A stretch of DNA of 64,000 nucleotides from Acanthopleura granulata. Its lineage: Eukaryota; Mollusca; Polyplacophora; Chitonida; Chitonidae. Location: contig JABBOT010000080.1 in the NCBI GenBank assembly GCA_016165875.1, positions 8,848,172-8,912,171 on the forward strand, in the 5' to 3' direction. Position 1 is the first letter of the stretch. Every line of letters starts with the position of its first letter. The position numbers and the translations under genes are program-made. Of this stretch, positions 24,291 to 36,260 are shown in pieces. A model generated the notes under the pieces. The model searched no databases and was not told where the DNA came from. It saw only the letters and a program-made list of their open reading frames with translations.

Positions 24291-26534
24291 GCAGAAGTAA
24301 CACACTGAGCACGCCCCGGCCCCAGGTTCATGAAGCGCACTTAGTTAAGTATGCCCTTAACTGCCATGACAACGCATCTTGTAGAGGTAGGAAGTGCACT
24401 TGGCTAAGTACTTGCACTTGGCTGCCTTAATCCCGAAACAAGATCACGTTGAAAATAATCTATTAAAGTATGACTTCGTGGGTTCATTTTAAATAGGTCG
24501 AATGTCTGCCACACGAAAGTAATTGATTCTGACGAGTCGACAAATGTGGAGGACAAAATATGTCATCATTAATAGTGACTGTCGGGCTATAGACAAAAAC
24601 AAGTCAAGCATCAAAGGAAAAGCCCCCCTTAATTACTTGATTTCCTACTCGCCTACAGTGATTTTATCCCTGTGTGTGTGATCAGCGTCCTTGTAACGTT
24701 TACCAGTCGTCTTACCTGTCGTATGAGAGAGAATGGCTAATGACATGGATGTGGTACGCTGTGCAGAGGCGTTGTGATAATACAGGGGAAGTAGATGGTC
24801 GAGGGCGTCCAAGGTCACTTCCTTGAGTAGGTATACACTAAACAAATCTAGGGCACGTTCAAGAGTTCACAGCCTGAGTTCAGCTCACCTTCCTTGGATG
24901 CCATTTCGCTGTTATCTGTACGCCTCCATCAATAATTTGTTGAAGTATGGCACATTTCCCGATCTTTATATAATGCAAAAGCAACAATATGGAGAGTAAA
25001 ACTACAACAACGGCGCCAATGTGATAGGTGGTAAATTGTCACACGCAACCGGTGAATTGTGGTCAATGATGAATTCCTATTTTGTTTTTGTGTCCTCCAA
25101 ACACCTACAAGTTGTTGCAGAACAGTTTTTTGTGTCTAACGCCTCAGTTGTACACCTAGCAATGCAAGTCAGGTCATGTATGGCCGAAAACAGTGTAGGA
25201 ACTGGAGATGTTTCTTGACAAATGAACATAGGACGTTTCTCCCTGCTGATATTTCTCGTTCTTTTAACAACTCACTGACAGCCAATTTTTTCTGCATTCC
25301 TTGAATCAGTGAGTTTGAGACTACGGTGATTTTAAATTCAAAGCTGTTTCATTTTGTTAACATACGAAGCGAAACCCAGTATAGCATTGTTTTCTTAAGA
25401 AATCTCGCTTACAAGAAGCAATGTTATGAACCTTCGATTTTTGATATGCTCGTCAAACCAGGTTTCACCTTGTGACTCTATCGTCTAGAATTGCCCAGAC
25501 TCATCACGATCAATGGAATTGTCTTGGTTTGTCGGAGATAGCATGTTAGAATATTATTTACGTACAGCCCAAGCATAGTTCACTGGACCTATAGCAGGTT
25601 ATAGTAACAAAAAATAAATAAAACAGTTGAAAAATTGGGAGGAATGAGCCATATTGAAAATAATAAAATTACTGGCATTTGTGACATAATTTAGGCTCCG
25701 TTAGTTCAGCGTCATACCAGAGCCTCTTCAAATAGTTGTTCATTGCAGTATACGCTGCGGTCAACAAGTCCGCAATTTTACAGGAGAATATCCTGTAGTG
25801 GACTGGGATGCTTTAAATCCATTCTACTGGACAAGCGAAGAACTTATGAACATCACTGAAACGTATCAAATGAATAGATATACTAGAACACCTCAATGGA
25901 CCCATCGGCGTGCCCTCCTCCAATAAGGTAACGTTATGCTTTTCTGGTATGGTTAGCACTGTAAACCTGAGCAGATGAAATGGTAAGTAATAATTCCAGC
26001 AAGATATTCATTGGGTGTTTTATCATTATATTTGGTATGAACGCACCATTGCACAAAACTGTTGCAAAAAAGGGCTGAGTTCCATCATGGGCAAATCCAT
26101 GGACAAATCTTGGACAAATCTAGCTAATGTTTCGCTCGAGGGCAGATCTCTTGTAAGAAGTCAAATCTGATTTCAATATGAATAAATGATTTACCGTCAT
26201 CAGTAGATGAAAGACTCCCATACTGCAGGCGACTCGTCATCGCAACTGTCAAATACACAGTCTTCATATAGCCAGAGACTATAAATGACAATGTGCCGCC
26301 AATTCCTCACAACCTTGTAAATTATAGAGTAAGAGAGTAAGTGCTGATTTTCCCACGGCTTCGTCCAGAAAGCTTATTAATTCATAATTTCAATGGGGGT
26401 TGATAATAGCGGTATTAAGGGGTGTCGTTACCTGAAGACCTTTAAAACGGCAAAGGTGAATAAAAGAATAACATGGCTGTTTTACTTCTTAAAGATTTAC
26501 ATGAATAGAATCAAACCCCAATTGAGATAAATTT

Positions 26535-26605
26535 CACCGGTAACTTGCAACTATTTATCAACTATCATACTGTCGTCGCTGCCTTGGTTTTACTCTCCTG
26601 TGTCA
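26535..26605 (-). repeat. inverted copy of block M
   Basis: CAACTATCATACTGTCGTCG followed by GGTTTTACTCTCC is the reverse complement of M at 24990-25040, giving an inverted pair about 1.5 kb apart, as in unit 2. Confidence 0.55.
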
Positions 26606-26690
26606 GTATAATGTGACTGGGTGAGGTGTCATGTCTGATGTCAGCATGGACTCGCCCCGTCACAATACGACACAGTATGTAAACATTCTA
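26605..26690 (+). mobile_element. SINE B 3' fragment
   Basis: TATAATGTGACTGGGTGAGG, TGTCATGTCTGATGTCAGCAT and GACTCGCCCCGTCACAA match the distal part of the SINE at 39784. Confidence 0.65.
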
Positions 26691-27292
26691 ATGAATCCTC
26701 GTCATTATATGACTGAAAAATTGTTATGTACGATGTAAAAACCCAAACTTACATGCATATATATTCTAATAAATTGCACCAAAAGGTCATTGGTAATGTT
26801 TAAGCTAATTCTCCTTGCCCTGCTGCTAAGGGGACTGCAAGTTGTTTATTTGTAAATACTTGCATAAAAAGTTAGAAAACAAACCCCTTGATCTTCCAAT
26901 TCAGTCCGGTTTTTTAAAATGAGTCATACGAGAAGAAAAGACAACAGAAGTGCCTGAAAGGGAAACCTAAATGTAATTTTACTAAGGTGAAAACCTGTTT
27001 CCGAAAGTCATGATTAAATGAAAATTGTTTTCGGATAAATCTGTACCACCTATTTCGATAATAAATAATGTATTTAATTATCTCAGACGAAGACCCCTGC
27101 TTCTCGTTCAGAAAAAAAAGACTGATTGGTATTGGTTGCACACAAAATAGGTCATCGGGTCGATTTTAATCTGTGTCACTGTGTTATGTTGATATCGATC
27201 ACCTGCCAATACACATCAACTTAAATCACTTTACCGGAAGAGAAGTAGAGAGGCCGGCTCAGGTATCACCATGGTGAACAGATCAGGTGAGC

Positions 27293-27299
27293 TATAAAA
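27293..27299 (+). promoter_or_regulatory. TATA box in G block, copy 3
   Basis: GAGCTATAAAATACGTGAGT is followed about 10 bases later by GGTGGTAAAGTA. Upstream lie GATATCGATCACCT, TTACCGGAAGAG and an E-box CAGGTG at the same spacing as in the 33.7 kb copy. Confidence 0.5.
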
Positions 27300-28959
27300 T
27301 ACGTGAGTGTGGGTGGTAAAGTAGGATTCCCGCCCGACACTATAGCGATCAGTGACCGTCATTGCGTGCTTGACTTTGCGTGTATCAAATTGTCAGCAAT
27401 TTATGCATCCCGTTCTACCACAACTTTACTAATTAATGATGTTTTCGAGTAAACAATAAAGATAAGAACTGATCGAGCCTTTGTGAATTTTGACAGCAGG
27501 AAATTGGCATCAAGTGAACAGAATCCAATACCACAGGAAGCGATGAAGACAGCAAATGTCGGTCGAATTGAGGGAGGCCCCATTGGGCTGTTTTTATCCT
27601 CCAATCAGCTAATTTGGCATGAGAAGCTTCGGCCTATACCGGATTTCCTGATTGTGCCTGACCTTGAACGGCATTCTACTCATGTCCAGTGCATTAAAAA
27701 TCATGCTAATTTGCCAAGGTAGTAAGACGATCGAAAACATGGTGAGCGCTTCTCCAGCCTTTTAGATTACATCTCTATAGGCATAATTAATTTATCCCAT
27801 CGTTTAGGTTTATTCGACGTAATTGGAAACAAAAATGCCTACGGTATTGTCAAGCAAGCCATCCGATCAGGATTACGAGATTTCTGCATTATTTAATAGG
27901 CTAAAACGCTGTTCTCACTCGAAATAATGAGGTGAAGAGGTTTAATGCAGCGCTCATTGGTCCGGCTGCTTCCTAAAGGCAGGAGGTTTGTCACACACCT
28001 GACAAAGAGCGGTGGTTTACTCTGGGCTGACTGCGTTTAAGTTCATTCGACCTCAGTGGAAACAAGTCTGACAAACTTGAGTCTGACAAAAACATGAAGC
28101 AAATGATATTTATTGAAAGATAAGCTGAAGACTTGAAGTAGCAAACTGATTAACCTTTGATATACCTGTGAGAAAGCCGCTTGATGTCAGTTCAGCTAGT
28201 TCAGTGAATGGGTTTCGATTCAAACACACTCACTTTTCTTCGCAGAGATGAAAGAACGAAATACTAACACTGCAGAGAACAAAGGAATGACAATAAACAT
28301 TACGTTTGACTCCCATCACTTCTTGATTTCTGGGAAAGTTAATCACTCCTTCACCTGCGACAGTTTTTCTATCATTTCACGTGCCTTTTCTGAGATTGCT
28401 AGTCAAAGCCTGTGTGTGTATTTGTTTGGTATCACATAGAAGTATCGGGTTGGCTAAATATTTACTATTCGCTAATGATTGGCTTGCAAATATTTAAGGG
28501 ACCATGCAACTTAATAAGGGGTTTTCTCCGCGTAGATATTTAAATGTTTGATTTTTATTATACATCAGTACATGTGTGTGTGAGTGTGTGGGCAGACATG
28601 GATTCCCCTGGCTTCTTTTTATTTTTCTTTCTTGGAAACGACCACTTTTACTTCTCGTCTGAAGGTCATGTAGCAAGCATGTTTGCATGCAATATTGGTT
28701 GACCAGAAATCGTGCAGTGGTACTTCGTCAAGACTGAGTACTTTTACATCGCTAAATACGCTGAATAACTACAATTTCCTTTCGTTTTTACCGCAATGCG
28801 TTTTCACAATTCATGTACAATGATTTCTTCAAACATCGATTTTACTGACAGAGATAGCATTGGATATTATTTCATTGGGTCAGGATCCATACAAGGTTTC
28901 ATTTAGATCAAATATGATCTAATATCACAAAGTTTCTGGACATACTGTTCAGATGTGAC

Positions 28960-29120
28960 ACCTTGTGATCGATTGGGCTAGACTGTTGACATGTACTGCT
29001 GGTGATTACACCGTGGTGTCTGGCTAAAAGTTCGCTAGTTCGCAACTCGGAGTGGTCTGAGTGAATCTTCAGTACTGGAGTTTGTACTGTGCCCAGGTAG
29101 TTTAAATTCCCATAACAGTA
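28960..29120 (+). mobile_element. tRNA-like SINE remnant (paralogue of 34800)
   Basis: TGTTGACATGTACTGCTGGTGATTAC leads to a B-box-like AGTTCGCAACTC. The paralogue at 34800-34985 has GGTTCGAAACTC, closer to the polymerase III B-box. The element was present before these units diverged. The A-box is weak, so the assignment is tentative. Confidence 0.4.
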
Positions 29121-29230
29121 ATACTCTTATCTACGCAGCCCTAAAAGTGACATGCTGCTAAAGAAAAATATTGGTAATAGAAAGAACACACAGACACGAT
29201 TTACATTTTCCCGTGTGTGTGTGTTTTTTT

Positions 29231-29408
29231 AATAAGTCGTCCGTACGACATCTTCACTAAATCGTGGTCTCGAGATAAATGACCAACAGAAACACGCAAC
29301 CATCTCGTGAGCACGACTTCATAAATATCTCGTGCGCAAGACATAATAAAAACGTCGAGAGCACGATATAATTGTTAAGTCGTGCTCAGGAGATAATTGC
29401 GCGTTGCA
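29231..29408. repeat. imperfect array of short palindromic TCTCGTGnGCACGA motifs
   Basis: Motifs in alternating orientation (ATCTCGTGAGCACGACTT, ATCTCGTGCGCAAGACAT, GTCGAGAGCACGATATAATT, AAGTCGTGCTCAGGAGATAATT in parts) recur about every 30-40 bases, each a near-palindrome around GTG-GCAC, with AATAA-type spacers. It could be a MITE or a structured satellite fragment. Confidence 0.6.
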
Positions 29409-29562
29409 CAGCGCATATCAGCACATATCACGTGCCTCTATCAAATTAAAAACACAAGTCAAGTTTAATGCCCAGTTCAGCAAAAAAAGAGAAAAGTTTC
29501 ATGCTTTCAGGTAGGACGTCATAAAATCTTACCATTTTGTTACCGCCTGTTGTGCTTACAAT

Positions 29563-30461
29563 TGTTTACAACCCAGTCTTTAAAATATTGTATTGCATTT
29601 TTTATTTGTTTTCAGTTTCGTGTCATTGTACACTGAGTGTATATTCTGGAAAGATGTACCCATGTTGTAAACGTGTTTACGATCAAACTATCCAGAATTT
29701 TCTTTACGTTAGTCTATAAATATGAGCGACGAAGTTAAAAGTTTCAAAGTCATTTACTCAAGTTCATTTGAGAGCAGTCATATTTACTCACGTCCACCTA
29801 GAAGGATTTTGCGCGATTTGGCGATATCGACATTCATGCCCTTCGACAGATGTCAATTTTCTGTACTTAACACTTTGTGAGGCTTTGTTTCGCCGCATGC
29901 TATTTGGCGTGAGACGTTCTTTTGGAGCTTTATCGCTCAGTGTCTCTTTGTGCGATTACCTACGTTTCATCCCAGTTTACCCTGAAAGTGACTTTACGTA
30001 TATTTCCGAGAAGTGAAGTATACATCGCCAAATCGGCGTCACGGATGCTACTGTCAACCCGCTCGCCCAGAGAAGTTACATCTTCGCGTTCAATTGGACA
30101 TCATCGGCGTGCCATACCCTAATGTTCGTCACTTACAGGACTGTCATCCTTCGATTCGAGAATTCCAAAGAACTGTGGATTCTATATTTAGGTGGACTGA
30201 CTTACCTTTGGAGGCCGGAATATCCCATCCCGATTTGGACCCTGTCACCAATAAGAAACTATACATTTTTGTAATTATCTGTACTGTTTTGTGTATTATT
30301 ATCAGTTGTACTATTTGTCTGTTTTGTTCAAATATATGTATTGAACTTATTCAAGTGTCTTCATGTTCCTTTGTTTGATTTTGTGTAAGGCCTATCGCTG
30401 TCTGAGAGTTGAACAAGTCATTTGTTTATCATTTTCCCTCTCCGACAGTGATACCGTCACA
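29563..30461 (+). mobile_element. solo LTR with CAAT target duplication
   Basis: This 899-bp element starts TGTTTACAACCCAGTC and ends GTGATACCGTCACA. Direct repeats of CAAT lie at 29559-29562 and 30462-30465. TATAAATA at 29715-29722 gives the sense direction, about 150 bases from the 5' end, as expected for an LTR promoter. It matches the minus-strand copy at 14347-15327 along its whole length. No retroelement coding region flanks it. Confidence 0.85.
30013..30378 (+). CDS. frame inside solo LTR (121 codons, uncertain)
   Basis: The frame lies in the downstream part of the LTR. Its middle (DIIGVPYP, HPSIREF, WTDLP, ISHPDLD) has in-register counterparts in the other two LTR copies: 14347-15327 keeps the same residues with one stop, and 51537-52177 keeps FTWTDS and LISHQ. 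The C-terminal third is hydrophobic and cysteine-rich (about residues 83-108). I recognise no family. It may be an exon captured by the LTR or an accidental frame. Confidence 0.15.
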   Translation: MKYTSPNRRHGCYCQPARPEKLHLRVQLDIIGVPYPNVRHLQDCHPSIREFQRTVDSIFRWTDLPLEAGISHPDLDPVTNKKLYIFVIICTVLCIIISCTICLFCSNICIELIQVSSCSFV

Positions 30462-31275
30462 CAATGATATGACTCATCATGAGAACGCCGGACTGCTACA
30501 GCACAAATTGGATGGGGTTATTAAAAAGCATTAAAAAGCAAGTTACAAAAATGTAGGTATTGACTTCTCCCCCTAAATTTCTGATGTGGTTTTAAGGAAT
30601 TAAATGTTTGATATTTTTGCGAAAATGCCGTAGAGATGTGCAAGAAAAACGGTTGGGTGTCCTGCGGCCTCGTGGTCAGAGAATCACCCCGTCTTTTTTT
30701 CTTTTCGACTATGTAAGGTATTTTCGGAAAGAAAGCGCTGTGAGGCGTTTGAAGCTAGTAATGGTTCTCTGGGTACGTCATACTCATTGACCATAACCCT
30801 GAATATGGCTGCCTTTGCAAAACCAGCTAAACGCATTAAAGTTATTTAATGTTATTCACAAAACAGTTATCATATGCAAGCTTTGCACTTAGATAACGAA
30901 AATAGATCAGCTTTTACGACTTGTAACGGTAATGTTCATTATCTGCTGTCTCTTCCTCTAAGCTGAGTAATTTCATCTAGTGCACACAGTAAACAAGACT
31001 GAACTTGTGTATCAGGTATACAAGCTCTTGGGCTCACCATAGATATGGGTTTCTTGATCGACTATTACCATGTTAAAGTACAACCTGTAGCAGGGGAGAC
31101 AACAAGGCAATCGGCTTTCTCTCTTACATTAGTATGGCTACAAAACAATAGGAATAATTCAGGCAGTCCAAGAAATTGCTATTATCCAAATGAGTGTCTC
31201 AAGTACTGTCAAAGAAAAGTTGGAAGATGGAGAGGTGTCAAGATATTTGTTATTTCGGAAATAATTGTTAAACGT

Positions 31276-31297
31276 CACGATATATCGATATATCGTG
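31276..31297. promoter_or_regulatory. 22-bp perfect palindrome
   Basis: CACGATATATC is followed directly by its exact reverse complement. A further GAGTCACATG lies just downstream. The paralogous position in L copy 2 holds paired CACGTG sites instead. Confidence 0.5.
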
Positions 31298-31649
31298 GCG
31301 AGTCACATGTCGAGAGCCATTAGAGTGTGTGCTTTCGCTTCTACACACAGAATGTATCGCACTGAAAAGACTGTCTGTCACCCTCAGGTATGTCAGTCGG
31401 AGTGTTACTTGATTTGTAACTTGACGATAGCAGCTGACCTTCCCATAAAGGTCAAGATTGGCCTTAGCTATTCTGAGAATCTTGGTAATGCGTTCGGATG
31501 CACATGTAATGGCGGAAAAAATATCCTGAATAAAATTTTCTCCACGATTTTACATTTATATATGATCAGAATCATTATATTTTTTGGGGGGTTACTGTTT
31601 TGAGTAGTGGTCTTTCATATCACGCTCTAACGTTTCTTCCGTATTGGCT

Positions 31650-31750
31650 GTTCACCAAGTAGCTGAGACACCTTCTGACAATGCGGCAGCTGATCCAGTA
31701 ACACCTGGATTCGATCCGACGACCTCATCGATCAAGAGCTGATCCGTTAT
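31650..31750 (-). mobile_element. tRNA-like SINE remnant within L
   Basis: ACACCTGGATTCGATCCGAC contains a B-box in reverse complement (GGATCGAATCC). The copy at 36678-36770 in the paralogous L segment shares it, so insertion preceded duplication. Confidence 0.45.
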
Positions 31751-33694
31751 AATGAGATCATCGTTTATTAGAATGATGGAAAAGGCCTCCTCCTTGCAGC
31801 TAATTAGTTTCTGAGCAATGATTCTTTTACATTTGTTGATTTGTTCATTTTATAAAAGATCGACATAAGAGTTCATCTACCAATGGAATGTCAAACTTAC
31901 GTACCTCTCACTCCTCCGCCTTATTGACGTCCACGCTTTTGGATATGAAGCCTCAACACCGCTCTCAACAAAGTAACAGTGGTGTTTGCATGGTAAAGCT
32001 ACATGACCGAAGCCAAACACAAGAGCAAGGGTTCTTAGTGTTAACTAGAAGAAATAAAGTTATTGCTGAAAATTTAGGCTTGTGTGGCATTTTTGTGCAA
32101 ATCCAAGACTTGATACTGTGTTGTATGTGTTGTGGAATATAACGAAGTATCTAATCATGGACGATAACCATGTTTTGATCGTCATATTACCTTGCCACAT
32201 TAGCGCAAGATCGATAATATTTTGTTATGTCATACAAAAAATGGCAAATCATAAAATCCGGTATGGACAGCAGCTGCTTATGTCAAATTATCTGACTGGA
32301 TGTAGGATGTAATTATTCAGTTTGAGGCATCTGCTCGCCCGATCATTTCCTAATGACTTTGGGTTTTTGTTTCTCATTTATTTCTTGTGACTATTTCCAA
32401 CTTTAAAAAACTGTAATTCTTCTATCACTCACAATATTTATGTTATTTACCAAACATTTATTCACTAATGTATTTAAGAAAAAATACTTTTGAACAATGC
32501 CTGTGTGGACAAAAATGAATTAGTGTTTCTTTCTTCACCGCACAACACATGAGAATCTTGAAAACTACAGAGATGTGCTGACCCAATATCGTAAGCAATG
32601 GGTGCTAATTAGCATGCAGAGATTCACATTACTTGCAATTATTTATTTAATAATTATCGATACGCTGTTTTGATATAATTATATATTATATATAAATTAT
32701 ATGTTTGAGATTTATTTTTCATGAAATATGTGCATCAATGGGATGTGTAGCTATCGTGTAGGGAATTTATGGAAAAATCCCTTTGAGCTGGATATATCAG
32801 GGAATGATCCAAATATACGGTTTTTTTGTATCTTAACACTTGCACACTTACAAGCCTAGATCATGTAATATGTGTTTAATATTTTGTTTATAAATAACAC
32901 ATACCTGGCAAAAAGATGTTGTTTGCTCCGGGCTGACTGCTCTCCCCGCCTATAGTCCTGACTCACGTCTCAATAAGTGGACAAGCTTTGGATGCAGCCT
33001 GATAAATATCAACTGAGCAAAAACGTCAATATGCATATATATATATATTCTACATGTGTAAGAAAAACTCGTTATTTGTATGATACAAATCCAGATATTT
33101 TCCCTTATCCCATCTATGAATGATCTAACAAGATTCTGACAAAAAACATAAAGGAAATGATATTTATTCAAACATAAGTTGCTGACTTGAAATGGCAAAT
33201 CGGTTAACCTCTGATATACAGGTGAGAAAACCGCCTAATATCAGTTTATCTAGTTCAGCGAATCGGTTTCGATTCAATCACACCAACTTTTCTTCGCAGA
33301 AATGAAAGAACAAAATACTAAACAGTATGTCCGCCTTCCATCGCTTCCTGTTTTCTTGGAAAGCTAAAACCACTTCGTCACCTGCGTGAATTTATCTAAC
33401 ATTTTGCGTTTCTCTTCTGAGGCTGCGCTGGTTAGGCAAAGCCTATGCTTGTTTGACGTAGGTAGGATTCCTTGGTTTTCATGGGCAAGCCATGAGGCTT
33501 GTTTTTCGGTCAAAGCCAGCAGATTCATTGGTTTTGTCGCGTACAAAATCTGGTGGACTTTGATCTGTGTCACTCTGCTATGTTGATATCGATCACCTAT
33601 CAGTATAGATCGACTTAAATCACTTCACCGGAAGAGAAGTAGAAAGGCCGGCTCAGGCATCTCCCTGGTGAACAGATTAACAGATGAGGTGAGC

Positions 33695-33701
33695 TATAAA
33701 A
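33695..33701 (+). promoter_or_regulatory. TATA box in G block, copy 4
   Basis: GAGCTATAAAATACGTGAGT is nearly identical to the 27.3 kb copy, with ACTTCACCGGAAGAG and GATATCGATCACC upstream. The long TA repeat begins about 85 bases downstream. Confidence 0.5.
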
Positions 33702-33780
33702 TACGTGAGTCTGGGCGGTAAAGTACGATTCTCTTCCGATACTGTAACGACCAATTACCGCCATTCCGTACTCGACTGTC

Positions 33781-33894
<114 letters not shown>

Positions 33895-34789
33895 GACAGA
33901 TATGAACTTCATCAATCCATGTATCCTGTTCTACGATAAATATACTAGTGGATAATCGTGAAAACAATACAGATAGTATATGATTGAGCGTTTGTTAATG
34001 TTGACGGCAGGAAATGGTCATGAAATGAACAGTAGCAAAACAACAGGAAGTAGGTGTCTGTGGGGTTGAGAGAGACCCTCGGGGAGACATTTTATCCTCC
34101 AATCGGCTTATATGGTTTATGCAGCTTCTGTTCTTTCGGAATGTCCTGATGGCGCGTTAGCGTACAAGTATTTGAATCATATCCAGCAGATTAAAATCCA
34201 TGTTTAATCTGGCAAGATAGTAAGACGATCAAAAAACGTGGTTATAGTTTCTGCCTATCTCTAAAATTGCATCCTTACAGGTATAATTAATTTATGCCAG
34301 TCTTTAAGTTTATTTGACTTCATCTGAAAGACAAATGCCTGTTCCACAGGTTTGTCACATTCCTGACACATTACGGACTGTCCGCTTTCCTCGACCTATA
34401 GCCCTAACTGAAACCTCAGTTAAAAAGTTTTAAATGAGGCCTTATAAACAGTCAATCGAAGACAAAGCTAAATATGCACGTATATATTTGCACGTGTAAG
34501 AAGAAACGGGCGAGGGAATTAAACACACAATATAAAGCCTTTTTCACTATAAATGATTGGAACAATCTTGTAGTATGCCTTGTATGAATTATACACTTCC
34601 TTAATAATTTAACAGCAACTCCAAACCTGGTTTTATTTTTACAGAAAAACTTCGTCATTGATATTTTCAAGCGTTCTATTTTACTGATATAAATAGCATT
34701 CGGTGTCACCCCAATAAGGCAGGTTTGATAAAAGGTTTCACAGGTTTAATTTGACCTGCTATATGCACGTTTCTGAACATAATAACCTG

Positions 34790-34985
34790 AACTGTTCAGA
34801 TGTGAGGCCTTGTGATCGAACGGCTTAGACTGTTGACATGTTCTGCTGGTGATTACACGGTGATGCATGATTAAAAGGTCGCTGGTTCGAAACTCGGAGA
34901 GGTCTCAGTGAGTCTTCAGCACTGGAGTTTGTGCTATACCCAGGTGGTTTAAATTCTGCATCACATTAGCGCTGTAATCCATCAA
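34790..34985 (+). mobile_element. tRNA-like SINE remnant
   Basis: CGGCTTAGACTG (A-box-like) and GGTCGCTGGTTCGAAACTC (B-box) are spaced about 60 bases apart, as in a tRNA-derived head. It is paralogous to 28960-29120. Confidence 0.45.
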
Positions 34986-35121
34986 GTCAGGGTAAATAGC
35001 AATCTTCAAAAATTAAATAGCAAATAGCGTTAGGCTATTGTTCACGATCTGATAGGAATTCCAAGACGACTGAGGAAAAAAGTTTATTTATTCCATGGGT
35101 GTCTAACGCTTTGCTCTGGAG

Positions 35122-35285
35122 TTTTTCACTTATATGATGGCGTTCAGGCTTATGAGAGGATAAAAGTAGAGTGCTCGTAGTAAAACACCGCACTTCACCA
35201 GCTACCTGAACGACGTCACTCACCTCACAGCCGAAACGGAGAGCTGGATTCGAACACGCCGGGCACCTATTGACGATCTGACACA
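35122..35285 (-). mobile_element. SINE family C fragment
   Basis: GAGAGCTGGATTCGAACACG is the reverse complement of a tRNA-like B-box region shared with 50528-50590. Upstream, CACTTATATGATGG recalls the SINE A core. Confidence 0.55.
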
Positions 35286-36242
35286 GCTATTGCCTGGAGA
35301 AATCTATCTTGGAACGCTCCCAACTGGCGTGGCCTCCTTTTTAGGTTTTGTCGCATTGCGGATATTAAAAACCTTTAAAGAATACTATCTCAGAGTATGT
35401 CTGTCGACTTGTGATTTTCATTGTAATTATGAAAAGCCATTTGAGCACATTCAAGTGATGATATCATTAAACACTACATTCAAGTTTCCTTTCTTTTGAT
35501 TCTGTCAATAGACAGCAATACACGCGACTAGGGTTTTCTTTTTGTTGTTTTCTTTTAGTTTTGTTTTTTCTTCTGTAAGCTCGTAATGCAACACATGACC
35601 CATAAATCAGTATTAATCAATCACTAGGACGTTGGGAGTTGCTGCAATGAACGAACGGCTTTATCAATTACACGTTATGATTTCGACATTTGGTGTGCTT
35701 TTGCACAAAGATTACCTGTCCTAAAAATGGAAATCAGGCCATTGGATAGTTGTGATACCAGTATGTTAACGGCTTTAGTCTAATGCTAATCAATGCGTAT
35801 ACTGAATCCGTGGAGTTATTTCATGCCATGCAGCCCCGTGTGCCATTGAGGGCATGTTCATTTGATCTGAGCTAGGTAATTTTAACTGGTACACACTGAT
35901 TTTTATGCAGACTGGACTAGTGTATCAGGTACTGTACACAGTAGTCGAGTTGTGGTGCTTCATTCTACATCTGGACCTCACCATAGATATGGGTTTCTTG
36001 GTCGTCTTTTACCATGTTTTAAGTACAATGTGTACCAGGGGAGACAACAAACAATCGGCCTTCCACCCGTCCCCCGCCCACATTACTATTGCTACAAAAC
36101 AGCAGGAATAATTGAAGCAGTCCAAGAAATTGCCATCATACAAATGAATGTCTTAAGTACTGTCAAAGAAAAACCGGAAGAGGAAGTATATCAAGATATT
36201 TGTTGTTTCGGGAATGATGGATAAACGTCACGGAATATCGAG

Positions 36243-36260
36243 CACGTGACGGGTCACGTG
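36243..36260. promoter_or_regulatory. paired palindromic E-boxes
   Basis: CACGTGAC and GTCACGTG are separated by GG, giving two perfect CACGTG E-boxes in an inverted arrangement. Such sites are bound by bHLH-zip factors of the USF/MYC/MITF type in animals. They occupy the position of the 22-bp palindrome in L copy 1. Confidence 0.45.

Larger units (their letters stand above)
17336..24320 (+). repeat. array unit 2 (most complete copy)
   Basis: Pre-E (17336-17760) matches 44995-45600. E is at 17760-18230. M, N and O appear twice in tandem (about 18240-18810 and 18835-19535). F is at 20270-20590, G at 20930-21610 and H at 21595-21720. B' and C are at 21715-22560, a second B at 22600-23280 and D at 23280-24310. 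Each block has a collinear partner in other units. The plus-strand order E to D defines the unit, of about 7 kb. I found no intact coding sequence. Confidence 0.8.
24490..29120 (+). repeat. array unit 3
   Basis: E is at 24495-24985, M at 24990-25080, N at 25095-25290, O at 25260-25710, F at 26150-26500, inverted M at 26535-26605, G at 27090-27790, H at 27760-28080, B' at 28075-28720 and C tail at 28690-29120. The H-to-B' junction near 28075 (ATGAAGCAAATGATATTTATT) is almost identical to 21718, and this part looks like the most recent unit-2/unit-3 exchange or duplication. The tail to 29120 matches 34600-34990. Confidence 0.8.
30900..32870 (+). repeat. duplicated segment L, copy 1
   Basis: Collinear with 35890-37800: CACCATAGATATGGGTTTCTTG, CAGTCCAAGAAATTGC, AGTACTGTCAAAGAAAA, TGTATCGCACTGA, CTGATCC-GTAACACCTGGATTC, TACGTACC-CTCACT and ATATTAC-TTGC occur in the same order. 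One short frame (about 31145-31262, GIIQAVQEIAIIQM) is open in both copies but is preceded by a stop here. Otherwise no coding potential is apparent. Confidence 0.75.

Noticed and set aside
29231..29408. CRISPR-like repeat array
   Set aside because: Repeats are degenerate and alternate in orientation, there are no equal-length spacers or cas genes, and the DNA is eukaryotic.
31265..31603. 112-codon plus frame after the palindrome in L copy 1
   Set aside because: L copy 2 has indels and stops in the same register.
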